Positions 1-11,921 of a DNA stretch of 64,000 bases are shown here, one piece after another (the first letter of the stretch is position 1; each line of letters opens with the position of its first letter). Origin of the DNA: Chionoecetes opilio (taxonomy: Eukaryota > Arthropoda > Malacostraca > Decapoda > Majidae); contig JACEEZ010000091.1 of assembly GCA_016584305.1 (NCBI GenBank), positions 62,001 to 126,000 on the forward strand, written 5' to 3'. Under the pieces are notes generated by a model. It did not search any database. It was not told the origin of the DNA and was given only the letters and a program-made list of their open reading frames with translations. The translations under genes were made by a program, and so were the position numbers.

Positions 1-283
1 AGAACTGTGTTTACCTCTCCTTTATTATATCCCTATCCACTTAAAGAACATAATGGATGGCATGACATGGGGACTGGTAATTAGCGGGAATATCTTTCAT
101 GGTTCTCTTGCTTTCCTTCTTCTGCCCTTGGCCAGTCCCTCGTGATGGAAAGAAAATAAATATATTTGTTGGGTAATATTATGGCGCGACATGGACAAGG
201 ACAACTCAAGCTCAGGTTCAAGATCGCGAGTAGAAGTCAACAAAGAGCTTGAGGTAGGAAGTGTATTTTGTGTGGATGTGGTG

Positions 284-877
284 TATTATTATCCCTGTAG
301 CTAGCTAGTATTATTACCACTGTAACTAGCTAGTATTATTATCCCTGTAACTAGCTAGTATTATTATCCCTGTAGCTAGTTAGTATTATTATCCCTGTAG
401 CTAGCTAGTATTATTGTCCCTGTAGCTAGCTAGTATTAATTATCCCTGTAGCTAGCTAGTATTATTATCCCTGTAGCTAGCTAGTATTATTATCCCTGTA
501 ACTAGCTAGTATTATTATCCCTGTAGCTAGCTAGTATTATTATCCCTGTATAGCTAGCTAGTATTATTATCCCTGTAGCCAGCTAGTATTATTATCCCTG
601 TAGCTAGCTATTATTATTATCCCTGTAGCTAGCTAGTATTATTATCCTGTAAACTAACTAGTATTATTATCTTGAGCTAGCTAGTATTATTATTCCTGTA
701 GCTAGCTAGTTTTATTATCCCTGTAACTAGCTAGTATTATTATCCCTGTAACTAGCTAGTATTATTATCCCTGTGGGCAAGCTAGTATTATTATCCCTGT
801 AGCCAGCTAGTATATTATCCCTGTAATAGCTAGTATTATTATCCCTGTAGCTAGCTAGATTATTACCCCTGTAGCTC
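284..877. repeat. 24-25 bp minisatellite, about 23 units
   Basis: The unit is roughly ATTATTATCCCTGTAGCTAG plus CTAGT, repeated head to tail with small indels and substitutions. One more partial unit lies at 6057-6090, so the array was split by the element at 878-6056. The stretch before it (1-283) shows nothing recognisable. Confidence 0.95.
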
Positions 878-1126
878 CCCAGCAAACATTGTCATGAAGG
901 GCAGGCATCAAATCAGTGGTCCGGTAAATCACAAAACAGCATTTTGGGCATTGAGTCGGCAAACCGTAATGAAGTTTTTTCGGCCTGGCTGCGGACCGAC
1001 AACTTGTGCGTACATGTTTGCAACCCCGGGCCTGTGTCGGTTACGTTACGTTTCTGTGTCAGATTGTGTTGGAAAAACCGTAACCAAACTATTACCACTA
1101 CTGAGCCACAAACGAGCGACATAGCA

Positions 1127-1395
1127 TTTATATCGTGCCATAAGCGGGCCAACACAGCAACTGCATCGTGCCACAAGCAGGCCGATTTAGCATCCAAATA
1201 GTGCCATAAGCGGGCCTTACACAGCAACTGAATCGTGCCACAAGCAGGCCGATTTAGCATCAAATAGGCCACAAGCAGGCCGACTTAGCACTTGAATAGT
1301 GCCACAAGCAGGCCGACTTAGCATTTGAAAAAGTGCCACAAGTGGGCCAATATAGCAGGTGAATAGTGCCACAAGCAGGCCGAAAAGCAGCTGAA
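1127..1395. repeat. Tandem repeat of 33-42 bp, about seven units
   Basis: Units follow the pattern GTGCCACAAGCAGGCCGACT plus TAGCA and a variable spacer. They form the left subterminal block of the 5.2 kb element. Confidence 0.9.
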
Positions 1396-1404
1396 TCGCT
1401 TTAC

Positions 1405-1930
1405 CGTTCTAATGCTGGTTTGTAGCACGCCGACTAGTTACCCTGCCACGGACTGCGCACGAAACGAACAGATGACATCACACAGGAAACATTGGCCACG
1501 CCTCCTGGACCAAAAACTTTTATCGTCAGATTCGTTATTTTACCTAAATTATATGTCTACAAAACTTAACCCCAAAAACCTACCCAAAAATTTTAAACCC
1601 AACAAACAAACCAAAAACCTTAACTTAACCCAAAAATTTAACCATTTATTTTTATATGATAATAGCCAGGTATATTAGGTTACTTAAGTTTGATTAGGTT
1701 AAATTTAGGTTAAGTTAAGGCTTGGTTTAGATTTGATTTAGGTTTGGTTAGGTTTAAGATAGGTTTGGGTTAAGTTTTATAGACTTTTTTTAGGTTAAAT
1801 AAGCGAATTTGATGATAATGTTCTGTCCTGGAGGCTTTGGCCAATGTTTTCCTGTGTGACGTCATCTGCAGCGTGTGCGTAGTCGTGGCAGGGTAGCTAT
1901 CCGGGCAGGGCAGCTAGCGGCGCGCTACAC
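1405..1930. repeat. Palindromic (foldback) segment
   Basis: The left arm (about 1420-1600, with TAGTTACCCTGCCACG and ACACAGGAAACATTGGCC) is repeated in reverse complement at about 1770-1920. The loop is rich in AACTTAACCC/GGTTAGG-type sequence. Confidence 0.85.
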
Positions 1931-2401
1931 CGCCCCACTTTTAAATGAACACAGGTTTGTGAATGGAATAACCTGTTGCCAGGATTGAATGGGTTCTCAA
2001 CTCTTACAGTATGAGCTAAGGACCAATAGGCCTATAGTGCATCAAAGAATAAAAATTATCACTATTACTTCAAATTAAGCCATAATCATCAGTCTCGGCT
2101 GCAGTATATCAGTCTTGGCCTGTTGGTGTTGAGGCAGTCTGGCACTGGCAGTCAGCAATCCAATTCACAATGTGTGCCCTAATACACCATGGCTGCTAAA
2201 AAGTATAAATACGGGTAAATGAAAAAAACAGTAATTATGTATATAAATATAATTTTCATAAAAAAAAAATCACTGTATTGTTACAAAAGTGGAAAAAAAG
2301 TCCAGATAATGGTGGGAAAATTTCTATTAATGAACAGAAAATAACGAAATAAATAACAAATAAATACATGAATGAATAAATAAATAATAGAAAAAATGAA
2401 A

Positions 2402-2407
<6 letters not shown>

Positions 2408-2447
<40 letters not shown>

Positions 2448-2512
2448 TATATATATAGATATAATATATAATATATATATATGTATATATTTTATAATAT
2501 ATATATTATTTC
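2408..2512. repeat. (TA)n microsatellite
   Basis: Almost pure TA dinucleotides with short interruptions. Flanking DNA at 2200-3470 is AT-rich without recognisable genes. Confidence 0.9.
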
Positions 2513-3243
2513 AATTTTACCCAAAAAACGTATAGTTATAACAGGGAAGACTCTTATGGCTCTTGTTATCCTGCTCATGCACTATTCATGAACTATGTAC
2601 TATATGTGACAAGTCATGAATATTGAGATGCTGCAAATCTAAATGATGAACGCCATGAATAAAATCGGATAAGTAGCATCGATCGTCTAACCTCATAAGA
2701 CATTATGGGGAAATCTGACGTTAAACAGAAAGAAGAAGGAAAATGTAGCCTGAAAGTCAAAATCAATCTCTGTAAATTGGTTTAGGGTTAAGGAAAAAAA
2801 GATAACCGAAATGAAATCAGAAAATATAGGTTTAAACCTAAACCACTGAGAACTTATACAACCAGAGGGTGTTAAGTCTCAACCCATAGCAAATTGGATA
2901 AATAATAGAATTCCCACCATCTGTCAGATGTGCAGGGGGCTGTCCTGTACAGCAAGCCACTGGTATCCTCTTCTGTTTCATTAAAGATACAAACATCTTG
3001 GGATGAAGACCATGTGCCCTAACCATATTTTAATAAAAGGGGACCAATTTTAAGAAAATAAATATTAATTTATGATATAATTAAATTATATAATTTAGAT
3101 TTAGATGGAATAATTCCCGAAGAAAATAAATGAAAATAATAATAAAGAATAATTAGGGGGTAAAAATTAGATAGATATATAATATATATTATTTTGTGTT
3201 TATATATAAATTTATTTTTTTTATTTAAAATGTTTATTCATTT

Positions 3244-3372
3244 ATGCATTTTAGATTTTTTATATATTTTTTATTTCTTTTAATTTTATTTTTTTTTTTT
3301 CTATTTATTTTTTTATTTTTATTTTATTTTTATAAAATTTTTTTTTTTTTTTTTTTTTTTATTATTATTATA

Positions 3373-3407
<35 letters not shown>

Positions 3408-3417
3408 ATATATATTA

Positions 3418-3457
<40 letters not shown>

Positions 3458-3470
3458 AAAAAATATATAT
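3244..3470. repeat. T-rich tract and (TA)n microsatellite
   Basis: Long T/A homopolymer-like runs pass into (TA)n. Immediately after it, CTGGGTACGCCACTG at 3495-3509 looks like a hAT-type terminal inverted repeat (reverse of CAGTGGCGTACCCAG). No partner end was identified. Confidence 0.85.
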
Positions 3471-4885
3471 ATTGGCCCCCCCTTTTCAATTTTCTGGGTA
3501 CGCCACTGACCACAATACAAAGACCATATAATAGACCACAATGCAAAGAATGTTGGTGCAAATCATAATGGATGAAAAGATGTCTAAACTATTTTATGTT
3601 TACTTAAACTAGTTGCATTGCACAAATCCTGTGAAGTTGAGAGAGAAATGTTATTTAGTAATCCTTATAGTATCCTAAACTTTGGTCATTTACGAAATTT
3701 ATTATGTTTTTCCTACACCTATTTCTGCACTTTCGGGGTGTCGCATAAACTAAAATTTACACTCTACCAAATCCATACACAATGCATCTTTACCTAGAAT
3801 TGAGATCAGGCACAGAGTGTGTAAAAATAATAGCACTAAAACCCAACCAGGACATTGGTTGCGTAGCCTAACCTGAATCAAGAGTAATGGGGAGATAACT
3901 GCAAAATGAGGCATTTCCGACAATTTTTAAAAAGATCATCATTCTTAACACATCAGAATACATAGGAATAGAACAATTTTATCCACATACTCAATTAATG
4001 GTTGAAAGTACCAAAATATCTTAGAAATACTGCTAATGGTCAGATTTACAAGTTGAAGACGGTTATAACTACGTGCCTTGTAATGTATTAAACTGCAGTA
4101 GAACCGAGGCAGGTGTTGCTTCTTTAAATGAAGATGACAGTTAAAAGTAGTGACAACATTTCAAAAAATACACTTTTTAGACGTTTTGACTGGAAAAAAC
4201 TCCATTTGTAAAAGTATCAAATAATTACCTATTCAAACCATTAAACTAACTTAACCTATCCCTCAAACTAACCTAACTTAGCCTTGCCCTTAAACTAACC
4301 TAACTTAGTCTTGCCCTTAAACTAACCTAGTCTAAGAAATTTTTTATGTTTGCACAACATTTCATTGTTACTTTCACACTCGTTCTCACCTATAGAAACA
4401 GTAGAAAGGTGAAAAATACTTGAATCCAGACACAGTCATGTTCTAAATATTAGCCCAGTAGGGTCAGTACTGCTGTAGCAAAGGCTACATCAGACACCCA
4501 TTCATCACAATCACCAGTAAAACTGCAGTTTAGTACAATATCCTAGCTCTACTGACCAAAATTCTCCTGACATAACTGGGGGGCTGCGCCCATCCAGACC
4601 CCCACCCCCGCTAGTTAACTAACCTAGCCTGGGCATTGATTACTTATCCTATTGTAACCTCGCTGGGAGGAGGAGGGGATTTCGCCCCTCCAGACCCCCC
4701 ATGTGTTATATCTCATTTCCGTCGGGTTATAGGGATTAGAAATGCTGCAAATTGTCAGTTCTATAACTTGAGGACCCGGGTTTTAATCGTGGCCTTGAAA
4801 TGCTTTAAACTGCATTACAGTAGAACCCAATCACCAAGTAAACATCTTCTCCACAAGCCTATAACTTAACTCCCTGAAGCGGTAC

Positions 4886-5470
4886 AATTCTAGAGTCCTT
4901 TCCCGCCCTTATTAGCGGGGGGGTTTCCTCCAGACCTTCACAGATCACTTGTGATACCTCTAACACGTAATCATAAAGTGGGGGAAAGCTGCCCCTTCAC
5001 CCTCCTTCCCCCCTAAACGACTCCCCTGAACCCCTCAAAAATATACTATGGTAAATATTACTATTCTAACCTCACTATAACCTAGCCTAACCTCACTATA
5101 ATCTAGCCTAACCTCACTATAACCAAGCCTAACCTCACTAATAACCTCCTAGAAGGACCCAAAAAATGAATTACTAACCTTACCTCAATATAACCTAACC
5201 TAACCTGGTAAAATTCTAGTTTCCCGCAATTAAGTCTCGCTAGGTTATTGGTAAGGTTTGATAGTTATAGTGAGGTTAGATTAGTAATATTATTTTGGGG
5301 GATCCAGAGGATGGGGTCATTTAGGGGGGGCAGGGGGGTTGAAGGTGGCATCTTTCCCCCACTTTATATTTACGTGATAGAGGTATCTGAAATTATCTGT
5401 TAAGGTCTGGAGAGAAAAAAAAAACACTAATAAGAGCGAGAAAGGACTCTTGAATTTTACCATGTGCTAA
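4886..5470. repeat. Palindromic segment with CCTAACC-rich loop
   Basis: The left arm (GAGTCCTTTCCCGCCCTTAT, then GACCTTCACAGATCAC) reappears in reverse complement at about 5390-5465. The loop at 5050-5290 is rich in CCTAACCTCACTATAA units. The same palindrome family occurs at 22750-23905. Confidence 0.85.
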
Positions 5471-6150
5471 TTAAACCGTGAAAACACAACAAAATAGCAG
5501 CTCCGTTCCGTTTGCTCTAGCCTGAGCTTGTTGTTTAAAACTCTTGTCTATATATTTGAGTATTTATCATCTCTAAGATGTCATCACCCTTTCCTACGTA
5601 CCTTTATAAGTCTTTGTGGAGTAGATGAAGTCGATCCTCAGCCTGAGAGGCCTGTGAGAGCAGTAAATGTAGCGCCGCGGCCATTCACTTCCACTGGTAA
5701 ATATTTTGAATATTGGCTTCGAGTCAACGGGCCGAGTGGCCAGTAGTTGATCCTGCCTGGCTACGATTCAGCCACCTAATAATTAACAATTATCCTTAAT
5801 CCGAGCTTTGGACCCTACTTAAGCCCTTCGGCCCAGCCATTCATGTCACATCCACTTAATATATTATCCTTAGGCCGAGTCAGAGAAGACTGTGTTGGGG
5901 CTGTACGAATTTATCAATAATTGGCCCGATATACAGTTCCCGCTGCAGGGCCGACATAGGCTTCATCCGATTTGCCGAAACCAGTCGCCCTGCCGCCGGT
6001 GCCGATACGTACCCGGCACAAGCCGACACAGGCCCGCATAGCCCATGTTTGCTGGGTAGCTAGTATTATTATCCCTTTAGCTAACTAGTGTAGTGCCCAC
6101 CTTGAAAGTGTACTCTACAGTCCTGGTTACTCTGCTGCCACCACCCACAT

Positions 6151-6477
6151 GTACCGTAGATAACAGTGAAGTCGCCACCTGCAGTGAAGTCGCCAGGCGC
6201 CAAATATTACGAATTATAGCATCACTACTGATTTTTATGTGCCACTGAAGATGATACACAGTAGTTTATATCATGATTGTATAATCTACCCTGTTTCAGC
6301 GTTGTTTTATGCTTTGTATCTGCAAATATAACTGTTGCGCATTCTGCTTCTCACGTTTTTCTTTGGGGCGCGACAGACAGTAAACAATAGCTTTTTGGGC
6401 GACAGGACGCAGATAACTTTTCCAAGATTTCTTTCTTTTAAAAACATTTTAATAGAATTTATTTTACCGGAATTGTC
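6151..6477. repeat. Dispersed TIR repeat, copy 1, truncated by the gap
   Basis: The stretch begins TACCGTAGATAACAGTGAAG and matches 7598-7790 almost base for base up to TTTATGCTTTGTA. The sequence then diverges and runs into the N gap. Confidence 0.85.
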
Positions 6478-7400
6478 NNNNNNNNNNNNNNNNNNNNNNN
6501 NNNNNNNNNNNNNNNNNNNNNNNNNNNNNNNNNNNNNNNNNNNNNNNNNNNNNNNNNNNNNNNNNNNNNNNNNNNNNNNNNNNNNNNNNNNNNNNNNNNN
6601 NNNNNNNNNNNNNNNNNNNNNNNNNNNNNNNNNNNNNNNNNNNNNNNNNNNNNNNNNNNNNNNNNNNNNNNNNNNNNNNNNNNNNNNNNNNNNNNNNNNN
6701 NNNNNNNNNNNNNNNNNNNNNNNNNNNNNNNNNNNNNNNNNNNNNNNNNNNNNNNNNNNNNNNNNNNNNNNNNNNNNNNNNNNNNNNNNNNNNNNNNNNN
6801 NNNNNNNNNNNNNNNNNNNNNNNNNNNNNNNNNNNNNNNNNNNNNNNNNNNNNNNNNNNNNNNNNNNNNNNNNNNNNNNNNNNNNNNNNNNNNNNNNNNN
6901 NNNNNNNNNNNNNNNNNNNNNNNNNNNNNNNNNNNNNNNNNNNNNNNNNNNNNNNNNNNNNNNNNNNNNNNNNNNNNNNNNNNNNNNNNNNNNNNNNNNN
7001 NNNNNNNNNNNNNNNNNNNNNNNNNNNNNNNNNNNNNNNNNNNNNNNNNNNNNNNNNNNNNNNNNNNNNNNNNNNNNNNNNNNNNNNNNNNNNNNNNNNN
7101 NNNNNNNNNNNNNNNNNNNNNNNNNNNNNNNNNNNNNNNNNNNNNNNNNNNNNNNNNNNNNNNNNNNNNNNNNNNNNNNNNNNNNNNNNNNNNNNNNNNN
7201 NNNNNNNNNNNNNNNNNNNNNNNNNNNNNNNNNNNNNNNNNNNNNNNNNNNNNNNNNNNNNNNNNNNNNNNNNNNNNNNNNNNNNNNNNNNNNNNNNNNN
7301 NNNNNNNNNNNNNNNNNNNNNNNNNNNNNNNNNNNNNNNNNNNNNNNNNNNNNNNNNNNNNNNNNNNNNNNNNNNNNNNNNNNNNNNNNNNNNNNNNNNN
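6478..7400. other. Assembly gap (923 N)
   Basis: Undetermined bases. The two flanks carry related copies of the same repeat, a likely reason the gap was not closed. Confidence 0.99.
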
Positions 7401-7591
7401 TAACCATAGTCTATAGATATTGACTATTATATTGATATATACTATTGCAGCAAGTGATGGGCCAGCAGACTGGTTAACTCCTGCCGCACGGCGGAGGTCG
7501 ATTTCACGCGCACCACAGGGCACCCCGGAGTGAGGTATCTTGTTGTTGAATGTCTTTGGTGTGAGTAAACGGGTCCGAGCTTGTGTACTAC

Positions 7592-8081
7592 CTACCTACC
7601 GTAGATAACAGTGAAGTCGTCACCTGCAGTGATATGTCGCCAGGCGCCACATATTACGAATTATAGCATTACTACTGATTTTTATGTGCCACTGAAGATA
7701 ATACACAGTAATTTATATCATGACTGTATAATCTACCCTGTTTCAGCGTTGTTTTATGCTTTGTAGCTGCAAGTATATACGGTTTCAAATTTCACTACGC
7801 GTTTTTTTTTCGGGCGACGACGACAGCGGTACGACACTCAGTAAATAAACACTAGATGGCGACTCTACTGTTGGTAGCCACTTTGTAGATATTTTTGTAA
7901 TTTGTTCATTTATAGCCATAATATGACACAGATGAAGACACAAAATGACACAGACTATCCAGATAGCCCCTTCTAACTTTCCTGAAATCATGGATGTAGA
8001 ATGTAAGTATTAACGCCACCACACGTCTGTAAACAGAAAAAAAAGTTGTTCTGGCGACTTTACTGTTATCTACGTAGGTAG
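7592..8081. mobile_element. Dispersed TIR repeat, full copy (about 490 bp)
   Basis: The left end CTACCTACCGTAGATAACAG is mirrored by CTGTTATCTACGTAGGTAG at the right end, giving inverted repeats of about 28 bp. The right half is also found at 18798-19030 and 61255-61371. No protein-coding content, so this is a MITE-like element. Confidence 0.8.
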
Positions 8082-8189
8082 CTAAAAAAAAAAAAAAACT
8101 TTTTGTTCACCTTTTGAATTTTTATTATTCTTTTTTAGATTTCAGGTATCCACTTTTCTGCTTATACTCATATTTAATTATCTAAACAC

Positions 8190-8345
8190 ATAACTTTTGT
8201 TTTCATATACACAGCCTCCTTGGCGCGCATGCGCCGTGCAGCCTTGCTGCTTGTGCTTACCTTCCAAACATTTAAACAGGCGGGAAGGAAGTTCAAGGAA
8301 CACACACCCACACTCTGACCACTGCAGTGTTCAAAGGTAACCAAA
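8190..8345 (+). promoter_or_regulatory. Candidate promoter or untranslated first exon, possibly of the kinesin
   Basis: The stretch stands out as non-repetitive and GC-richer. It holds GCGCGCATGCGC-type sequence, an E2F-like GGCGGGAA at 8279-8286 and TTCAAA (a reverse CHR element) at 8330-8335, next to a possible donor AAAG|GTAACC at 8337. Such E2F/CHR pairs are known in promoters of mitotic genes, and KIF4 is mitotic. Linking it to the ATG at 25019 would need a 16.7 kb first intron made of transposons. That link is inference only. Confidence 0.25.
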
Positions 8346-8821
8346 GGAATCATATTTACACTGCCATGCCTCTAATAAGAGCTTCAGCGTGACCTGAGTG
8401 TGTCTTAGTCATGAAAAGGGTGGACATCGTAGCAGGATTTACGTAAACAAGAAGAGGGACCTCGGCAAGACAGGTCACCTCGGTAGTCTGCCTTGATTAC
8501 ACAGGTACACGCAGGGAGGAGGGTCCACAGCCACAGGTGAGCCCTTCAGTAACCTCACTAGAAGCATTGCAACGCTTATTGAACCCGAAAAAAGCATAAT
8601 CATTCGCACAAGTAAAGAAAGGTTGGCTAAAATTTTATCCAAAAGTAACATCCCGTTACCTCATAATAACCTAAACAGTGTTTGTAATAAGGGGAAAAAC
8701 ACAAAGAAATTGGTGAGTTATGCACACATTGCAGGCTGACTAATGTGTGTGTGGAGGGAAAAAGAGGTGTTTGAAGGGGTATGAATGGTTGTGTTTGTGT
8801 TTTTGTGGTTTACTTACTTAC

Positions 8822-9325
8822 TTACTTGTTTACTTGTTTCCGTCTAGAGGGTACTCCCTCACAGTCGTGGTGCTCCACGCTGCATCCGAACCCAGCATCC
8901 CTGTGTTGCAGGTTCACCTGGTCCGATATTGAGTTCGTGTCTGCCCTGCTCATAGACGTATATCCAGGCACGGGAGGTTCATCCGGGATTGTTTGTAGGT
9001 GGTTGTCCAAATGATGTTTGAATTTTTCCACCGAGCATTCCGTGAGGTTCCTTAATTTTCCTGGCAGGTTGTTAAATAGTTTTGGCCCAATATGAGGCAG
9101 ACTGGTTGATAGGAGGGTCTTGATCCTGGCTGGTGCGTCTGATGGTAGTGTTCTCCTCCTTGCCTTGCGACCAGTTCTTGGGTTGATGTGCTGGGCTGAC
9201 AGATCACTGATGGCAGTAGGGTTGGGCACAAGGTTCTCCAGGATCTTCCAGGTATATAATATCTGGTATCTCTCCCTCCGCCTCTGTTGTGAGTAAAGGC
9301 CCAACTTTTGTAGTCTCCCAATAAT
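8822..9325 (-). pseudogene. C-terminal part of LINE ORF2 after a one-base frameshift
   Basis: The frame continues the RT-associated C-terminus: YQILYTWKILENLVPNP, then PHIGPKLFNNLPGKLRN, a pattern common at the end of CR1/L2 ORF2 proteins. It reads into the TTAC tail. Confidence 0.85.
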
Positions 9326-11921
9326 TGAGGTTTTTCATTCCCTCCACTTGTCTAGTATAAGACCTTTGAACTGATTCGAGGGCTTGTATTTCTGCTACTC
9401 TGTGAGGGGACCACAACTGGCTACAGTAATCCAGCACTGGTTGTACCAGTGCCTTCCACAGAGTTAACATGCAGCCCTCTTCTCGGGAATAGAATGTTCG
9501 TAGGATCCAACCTGCTATTTTTCTGGCCTTTTTCACCGTTTTTTCTATATGGTGCCTAAATGTGGCATCGTCGCTGAGGTGGACCCCCAGGCACTTCACA
9601 TTGGTGCTTGATGTAATTTCTCGGCCTTCACCTGTCAGGAGAGGTGTGGGGTTTTGGTCATTTTGTTTTGCCCCAACTCTGAGTGACTGAAATTTATTAT
9701 CGTTGAGCTTCATGTTATTACTGTTTGCCCAATCATAGATTTTGTTAAGATCCTGCTGTAGTTGGTTAACATTTTCTTGTACTTCTCTGCTTCTACTGAT
9801 ATTTGTATCATCTGCAAAGGATGTTACTTTTGATTTTGACACTCCCTCGTCAATATCCCCAATGAGAATGATGAACAGTAGAGGCCCAAGGACTGAGCCT
9901 TGGGGGACACCACTTACAACTTGGTGGTCTGCAGACATGGCCCCATTCGCTGTTACTACTTGCGTTCTGGATGTTAGGAAGCTGTGGAGCCACACACCAA
10001 TTTTGCCCGTTATGCCCAGTTTACGCAGCTTGTGCAGGAGAGTGCCATGATCAACCTTGTCAAAGGCTTTTTCAAAGTCTAGAAAGACAGTATCCACAAT
10101 TTTGCCAGAAGCCAGTTGGTTGAGGAGCCTGTCATGATAAGCAAGAAGCTGAGACAAACAGGATCTACCTTTCCGAAAGCCATGCTGACTAGAGTTGAGG
10201 AGGTTATTCTCTTCCAAGAATGCGTAGACGTGGTTACGCATGATCTTCTCAAACAGCTTGATTACATGAGAAGTGAGAGCCACTGGTCGGTAGTTTGCGG
10301 CACAGCCTCTACTTCCTCCTTTGTGGATGGGTGTTATGACGGCCGTCTTGGTCTGTGAGGGTACTACACCTGTGTTAAGGGACTCACGCCACACCAGGTG
10401 TAGGGGGCGAGCTAAGGATTCTTTGCAGTTCAGTAGCAATTTTGCTGGTATGCCATCAGGACCTGCCGCTGAATTTGGCTTAATTTCTATAATGGCCTTT
10501 ATTATGTCCTCTTCTGTAAACATTATGTCTTCTAGCGTAACGGTGTCTTGAGTGTTCTGGGCTGAGCTGAAGAAGACTGTTGGGTCGGGTATAACTTTAG
10601 TTTGGTCAGGGATGCTGAACACAGTGCGATATTGCTCAGCTAAAATTTCACTGATGTTTTTGGCATCCTCCTCCATTTGCCCCTCAGATGTTACCAGAGG
10701 TCCAATTGGTGCATTTAGTTTAGAGAATCTCTTGGCATAGTTGAAGAAGTGTTTTGGATTGCTTCTGATGGTTTCAATGGCTTTGTTTTCTTCTCGTAGT
10801 CTTTGTTGCTTGTGAGATTGACATAATTTCACTTCAATATCAGCAATGCTAGATTTAACTGTCAGTTTCTTCTGGTGGTTACTGACTTTAAGCAATGCCT
10901 TGTTCAGGGATGCCCTTTTTCTCATCAGTATTTTCCGGTCTCTTGGAATGGTGTACATCCTACGTTTGCCTATCTGCTTATGGGGAATGTAGTTACAGCA
11001 GATTTCAAGTATTTTGTTGTCTATGGTACTAAGCATAGTGTCTGGGTTAAGATCATTTAGCAGTTGATCCCATTTCACAGACATTAGTTCTGAATTTAGA
11101 TTTTCCCAGTCTGCTTTTTCACTGTTGAAGTTTAGTGTTCTAAAAGTCTGTGTTGATTGTTGTGGCTCATTTTTGTTCCTGACCCATGTCCTCCTTGGCT
11201 TTGTCATTAACACTGTAATTAGGTTGTGATCCGAGAGGGTTGAGGTTTCAATTCTGTACCCATGAATAATTTCATGATTATTGGTGAGGAGGAGGTCCAG
11301 GATGTTATCTCCCCTTGTTGGGTCATTAATTTCTTGGCTTAGGAACAGTTGCGCCATGAGGCCTTGTAATCCCGTGGCTTGGTATCTGTCCTCGCGGCTC
11401 CCTCCGTCCATCTGTCCTTCTGGCCATCTCACAAATGGAAAATTGAAGTCACCAGCAATTATTACATCAGGAGGTGGTGAGGGCAAGTGTTCAATGGCTT
11501 GCTTTATCATGGTTAATGCCTCCATGAAGTTATGTGTGGTACATAGAGGGGGTCTGTAAATATTTACAATGATTGACGATAGTTTTTTAACATGTAATAT
11601 TAGAACTTCAACTTCCCCGTTTGAGTGTGAAAGCATGACATTAGTGCTTGATGCAAGGTCATTCCTGACATATGTTACAACACCTCCATGTGACCTGTCT
11701 TTCCTGTCCGTTCTGTACACTGTGTAATTATGGAGTTGTATTTCTGCATTATTAGCTTCTGACAGGTGAGATTCTGTTATTGCCATAAAAGCATAATTTT
11801 CAAGTTTTGCCAGATCACATAAAAATGTTACTTTGTTTCTGTTGGATTTTGGATACAGGCCTTGAATGTTGCACATCAGGAAGCATTCTAGGCCGAGTGG
11901 CCTATTACTGCATTCAGCCAC
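9204..11921 (-). CDS. LINE ORF2: AP endonuclease plus reverse transcriptase
   Basis: A 905-codon open frame copies element RNA at a nicked target (family role). The endonuclease spans about residues 15-240, with ITESHLSE, GDFNFPFVRWPE near 159 and SDHNL near 230. The reverse transcriptase spans about 470-760, with SAAGPDGIPAKLL, QHGFRKGRSCLSQL, VSGVPQGSVLGPLLF and the catalytic FADDT near 700-704. After NYWE (about 9327) one base appears lost, and the true C-terminus continues in the next frame at 8822-9325 (LGLYSQQRRRERYQ, NPRTGRKARR). Only this one lesion is evident, so the copy looks fairly young. It overlaps ORF1 by 34 bases. Confidence 0.93.
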   Translation of the reverse strand: MAECSNRPLGLECFLMCNIQGLYPKSNRNKVTFLCDLAKLENYAFMAITESHLSEANNAEIQLHNYTVYRTDRKDRSHGGVVTYVRNDLASSTNVMLSHSNGEVEVLILHVKKLSSIIVNIYRPPLCTTHNFMEALTMIKQAIEHLPSPPPDVIIAGDFNFPFVRWPEGQMDGGSREDRYQATGLQGLMAQLFLSQEINDPTRGDNILDLLLTNNHEIIHGYRIETSTLSDHNLITVLMTKPRRTWVRNKNEPQQSTQTFRTLNFNSEKADWENLNSELMSVKWDQLLNDLNPDTMLSTIDNKILEICCNYIPHKQIGKRRMYTIPRDRKILMRKRASLNKALLKVSNHQKKLTVKSSIADIEVKLCQSHKQQRLREENKAIETIRSNPKHFFNYAKRFSKLNAPIGPLVTSEGQMEEDAKNISEILAEQYRTVFSIPDQTKVIPDPTVFFSSAQNTQDTVTLEDIMFTEEDIIKAIIEIKPNSAAGPDGIPAKLLLNCKESLARPLHLVWRESLNTGVVPSQTKTAVITPIHKGGSRGCAANYRPVALTSHVIKLFEKIMRNHVYAFLEENNLLNSSQHGFRKGRSCLSQLLAYHDRLLNQLASGKIVDTVFLDFEKAFDKVDHGTLLHKLRKLGITGKIGVWLHSFLTSRTQVVTANGAMSADHQVVSGVPQGSVLGPLLFIILIGDIDEGVSKSKVTSFADDTNISRSREVQENVNQLQQDLNKIYDWANSNNMKLNDNKFQSLRVGAKQNDQNPTPLLTGEGREITSSTNVKCLGVHLSDDATFRHHIEKTVKKARKIAGWILRTFYSREEGCMLTLWKALVQPVLDYCSQLWSPHRVAEIQALESVQRSYTRQVEGMKNLNYWETTKVGPLLTTEAEGEIPDIIYLEDPGEPCAQPYCHQ

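Larger units (their letters stand above)
878..6056. mobile_element. 5.2 kb non-autonomous element with short terminal inverted repeats
   Basis: The left end CCCAGCAAACAT is mirrored by ATGTTTGCTGGG at the right end, and both outer flanks are the same minisatellite. Both ends carry subterminal repeats built on CAAGCAGGCCGA (tandem at 1127-1395, inverted relatives at 5935-6040). The interior holds two palindromes (1405-1930 and 4886-5470), AT-rich tracts and CCTAACC-rich DNA, but no coding region I recognise. Superfamily is not assigned. Confidence 0.75.

Noticed and set aside
284..877. Regular repeats resembling a CRISPR array
   Set aside because: Units are contiguous without unique spacers and vary by indels. 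The window is eukaryotic, so this is a minisatellite.
6307..7523. Long open frames of more than 350 codons across 6.3-7.5 kb
   Set aside because: They consist mostly of undetermined bases from the assembly gap.
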